Program-made: the position numbers and the translations under genes | In this document: positions 22,102-23,960 of the stretch, in pieces | How positions within the stretch are numbered: position 1 is the stretch's first letter | How the letters are laid out: the number at the start of each line of letters is the position of its first letter | The notes under the pieces: model-generated | Database searches by the model: none | The model's input: only the letters and a program-made list of their open reading frames with translations | Told to the model about the DNA's origin: nothing | Assembly: GCA_044353165.1 (NCBI GenBank) | Contig: JBILCM010000035.1 | Span: 1-23,960, forward strand | Reading direction: 5' to 3' | DNA: 23,960 nt | Origin: JBILCM01 sp044353165 | Lineage (GTDB): Bacteria; Bacillota; Bacilli; Paenibacillales; YIM-B00363

Positions 22102-23031
22102 ATGGGGAAGAGCACATTTGTTGGGAACGGCACGCATACTTACATGGTTGCAGAAGGTTGGGCAAAATTACCAGAAGGATTTAACTTGGGCTACACCCAC
22201 GGCATCGTCGTAGACAAAGACGACAACGTATACGTATTTCACACGGGCAGTCCTTCCATCATCAAATTTGACAATGACGGAAATTTTCTTTCCGCTTGGG
22301 GTGAACAATTCGAGGGTGGAGCTCACGGATTTTATCTGCATGAAGAGAACGGCGCGGAGTATCTCTATATTACCGACACGAAACGCAACCAAATGGTGAA
22401 ACTTTCACTGGATGGGGAAACACTATTGACCATTAGCACGCCAGACTTGCCTGAAATCTATGATGCACAGCGGAAGTTTATTCCAACCGATGTAGCGGTT
22501 TCACCCAATGGTAACATCTATGTGACCGATGGTTACGGTCAACACTGGATTCATGTTTACACGGCTACTGGACAATACATTCGTTCTTTCGGGGGCAAAG
22601 GTTCCGAACCCGGTCACTGCATATGTCCGCATGGTATCTCAATTGATGTGCGAAGCGGCGAGCCAGAGGTTTACGTTGCCGATCGTGGGAATAATCGTTT
22701 TCAAGTGTTCACCTTGGATGGCATACATAAACGGTTCGTTATCGATGATATGGACAAACCGTGCAATTTCTATTTCTTCGGCGATGAAGTGTATGTCCCT
22801 GACCTAGATAGCCGTGTTAGTATTTACGATCGCAATGATCGCTTGATCACGCATCTAGGCGAGGATCAACAGGCGTACAAACAGAAAGGTTGGCCAAACT
22901 TGGAGCTTTCTTACTTCCGTTCCAACAAATTCAGTTCGCCGCACGGTGTGTGTGTCGATGCGATCGGCAATGTATACGTTGCAGAATGGACAGTCAAGGG
23001 ACGTATTACGAAGTTAATCCGCAATCGTTAA
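22102..23031 (+). CDS. NHL-repeat six-bladed beta-propeller protein
   Basis: A 309-residue protein with NHL repeats: THGIVVDKDDNVYVFH, PTDVAVSPNGNIYVTDGYG, PHGISIDVRSGEPEVYVADRGNNR and PHGVCVDAIGNVYVAEW. This layout resembles the lyase domain of peptidyl-glycine alpha-amidating enzymes and bacterial SMP-30-like propellers, but a specific reaction cannot be given. There is no signal peptide, so it is cytoplasmic. ATG 22102 is chosen because AGGTGG lies six bases before it; ATG 22084 has none. It follows yeeN after 29 bases and may be co-transcribed. Its TAA overlaps the stop of the convergent CDF gene, and its terminator lies inside that gene. Confidence 0.85.
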   Translation: MGKSTFVGNGTHTYMVAEGWAKLPEGFNLGYTHGIVVDKDDNVYVFHTGSPSIIKFDNDGNFLSAWGEQFEGGAHGFYLHEENGAEYLYITDTKRNQMVKLSLDGETLLTISTPDLPEIYDAQRKFIPTDVAVSPNGNIYVTDGYGQHWIHVYTATGQYIRSFGGKGSEPGHCICPHGISIDVRSGEPEVYVADRGNNRFQVFTLDGIHKRFVIDDMDKPCNFYFFGDEVYVPDLDSRVSIYDRNDRLITHLGEDQQAYKQKGWPNLELSYFRSNKFSSPHGVCVDAIGNVYVAEWTVKGRITKLIRNR

Positions 23032-23900
23032 TTTTTCTGGATCGGCTCGACATGGATATGTACATGATCGAGCCGATGTTTTTCAAGCAAAGTTTTTTCA
23101 ATTTCATCGGAGATGTCATGACTTTGGGTCACGTTCAAGTTGCAGTCTACGCCAATGATGATGTCAAGCAGAATGGAGTTGCCATGGACGCGTGCACGCA
23201 TATCGATGATGGACTCCACACCAGGAATCGTAAGTACGGTATCTTTGAACTCATTTAACTTGGTCTCATCGAAGCCATCTGTTAGTGCATGAGTCGCTTC
23301 ACGAAAAATCCCCCAAGCCGTGATACAAATTACAACCCCGACGATGGCAGCTGCCAGAGGATCTAACCATACAATCCCCATCGATGCACCGATAATGCCG
23401 ACGAAAGCACCTGCACTCACCAGCGCATCTGAACGATTATCTAGCGCCGCCGCCATTAACGCTTGGTTCTGTATGCGTTGGGCCAACATTCGATTAACCC
23501 GATACACGATGAACATAATAACTGAACAGATGGCTGCCGTCCATGCTGCTGTCATACTCGGTGCTACGATCGTCCCATTAAAGAAGTGGCTTACGCTTTG
23601 TGCGACAACTTGGATCCCGATCCCGAACATAATGAGTGAAGCAACGAGCGACGCGATCGTTTCGGCACGAAAGTGTCCGTATCGGTGATCGTGATCCGGA
23701 GGTTTCTGCGAGATGCGCAGACCGATTAAGACCGCAATGGAAGCAATAATATCTGTAAAGTTATTTAAGCCATCTGCCCAGAGCGCCTCAGAACCTGAAC
23801 GCCACCCTACCATCAACTTTACGACCGACAGCACGATGTATGCGATAATGCTTAACCAAGCACCTTTCTCTCCGGCTTTGATGTTCGCGTACTTATCCAT
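23028..23900 (-). CDS. Cation diffusion facilitator transporter (manganese-exporter type motif)
   Basis: A 290-residue CDF protein exporting a divalent metal by proton exchange. There are six membrane helices and a C-terminal cytoplasmic domain with HVHIHVEP. The metal site in helix 2 reads NxxxD (Asn46, Asp50 in GLNNFTD) and that in helix 5 reads DxxxD (Asp154, Asp158 in LDNRSD). Zinc CDFs have His at these places, while Mn-CDFs such as MntE and Bacillus MneP/MneS carry Asn/Asp, so manganese is the likely ion (inference). HDHRYGH lies in the loop after helix 2. ATG 23900 has AAGGGGA at good spacing; ATG 23945 is unsupported. The stop overlaps that of the convergent NHL gene (shared TTAA). 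Confidence 0.9.
   Translation of the reverse strand: MDKYANIKAGEKGAWLSIIAYIVLSVVKLMVGWRSGSEALWADGLNNFTDIIASIAVLIGLRISQKPPDHDHRYGHFRAETIASLVASLIMFGIGIQVVAQSVSHFFNGTIVAPSMTAAWTAAICSVIMFIVYRVNRMLAQRIQNQALMAAALDNRSDALVSAGAFVGIIGASMGIVWLDPLAAAIVGVVICITAWGIFREATHALTDGFDETKLNEFKDTVLTIPGVESIIDMRARVHGNSILLDIIIGVDCNLNVTQSHDISDEIEKTLLEKHRLDHVHIHVEPIQKN
23041..23083 (+). terminator. Rho-independent terminator of the NHL gene, inside the CDF coding end
   Basis: ATCGGCTCGA (23041-23050) and TCGAGCCGAT (23068-23077) form a 10-bp perfect stem with a 17-base loop, followed by GTTTTT. It lies 9 bases after the NHL stop and within the last codons of the opposing CDF gene, so it ends rightward transcription only. 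Confidence 0.75.
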
Positions 23901-23912
23901 TTGATCCCCTTC

Positions 23913-23935
23913 GTTCGAAGATTTCGAACTTTTTT
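23913..23935. repeat. Short inverted repeat in the CDF leader
   Basis: GTTCGAA (23913-23919) and TTCGAAC (23923-23929) flank GAT, with a T-run on the plus strand. It lies 13 bases upstream of the CDF start codon, next to the SD. It could be an operator for a metal-responsive repressor, or a terminator for a rightward transcript from beyond the window. Confidence 0.35.
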
Positions 23936-23960
23936 GTAACATCATACTTGATCCAATTCA

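Noticed and set aside
1..23960. Mobile element ends, transposase, tRNA or riboswitch
   Set aside because: No transposase-like protein, no terminal inverted repeats with target duplications, no tRNA cloverleaf and no riboswitch core was recognised on either strand.

Overview
The window looks like a chromosomal segment of a low-to-mid GC Bacillota, most likely Bacillales and perhaps Paenibacillaceae. The evidence is strong Shine-Dalgarno sites (AGGAGG/GGGAGG type) before nearly every gene, GTG and TTG starts, lipoprotein SBPs with lipoboxes, a DUF342/FapA protein, a YeeN-type YebC protein and many AraC/IclR regulators. The taxonomic call is inference. No RNA genes, CRISPR array, insertion sequence or phage gene was seen, and no gene-free stretch exceeds about 300 bases.

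Layout. (1) Left flank, 1-1412: the 3' part of a FapA/DUF342 gene that enters from the left edge. (2) Accessory catabolic region, about 1413-16825: a five-bladed-propeller glycosidase-like protein, a convergent SGNH/GDSL carbohydrate esterase, a GH95-like glycosidase, a sulfatase, the start of a second sulfatase that is broken off (pseudogene), an AraC regulator, a divergent sugar-binding lipoprotein with a very long Ala/Glu/Lys helix, then RraA-type aldolase, UxaA large subunit and UxaA SAF subunit (one leftward operon), an IclR regulator, two coupled AraC regulators, and another sulfatase. (3) Right flank, about 16860-23960: an unrecognised five-TM membrane protein, a polar amino-acid ABC transporter operon (SBP, permease, ATPase), an EamA exporter, yeeN, an NHL-repeat propeller protein and a CDF metal exporter.

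How it may work. The central region reads as a locus for a sulfated, probably deoxyhexose- or galactose-type glycan. The lipoprotein would capture oligosaccharides for an ABC importer whose permeases lie elsewhere. Sulfatases, esterase and glycosidases all lack signal peptides, so desulfation and cleavage would be intracellular. The UxaA pair would dehydrate a sugar acid and the RraA-like protein would cleave the 2-keto-3-deoxy product. The strongest regulatory signal is a near-identical palindrome (core TTTCATATATRTGAAA) placed at almost the same distance downstream of the promoters of the GH95-like gene and of the uxaA operon, 9 kb apart. This ties the two ends of the locus into one regulon, probably under the IclR protein encoded beside one copy.
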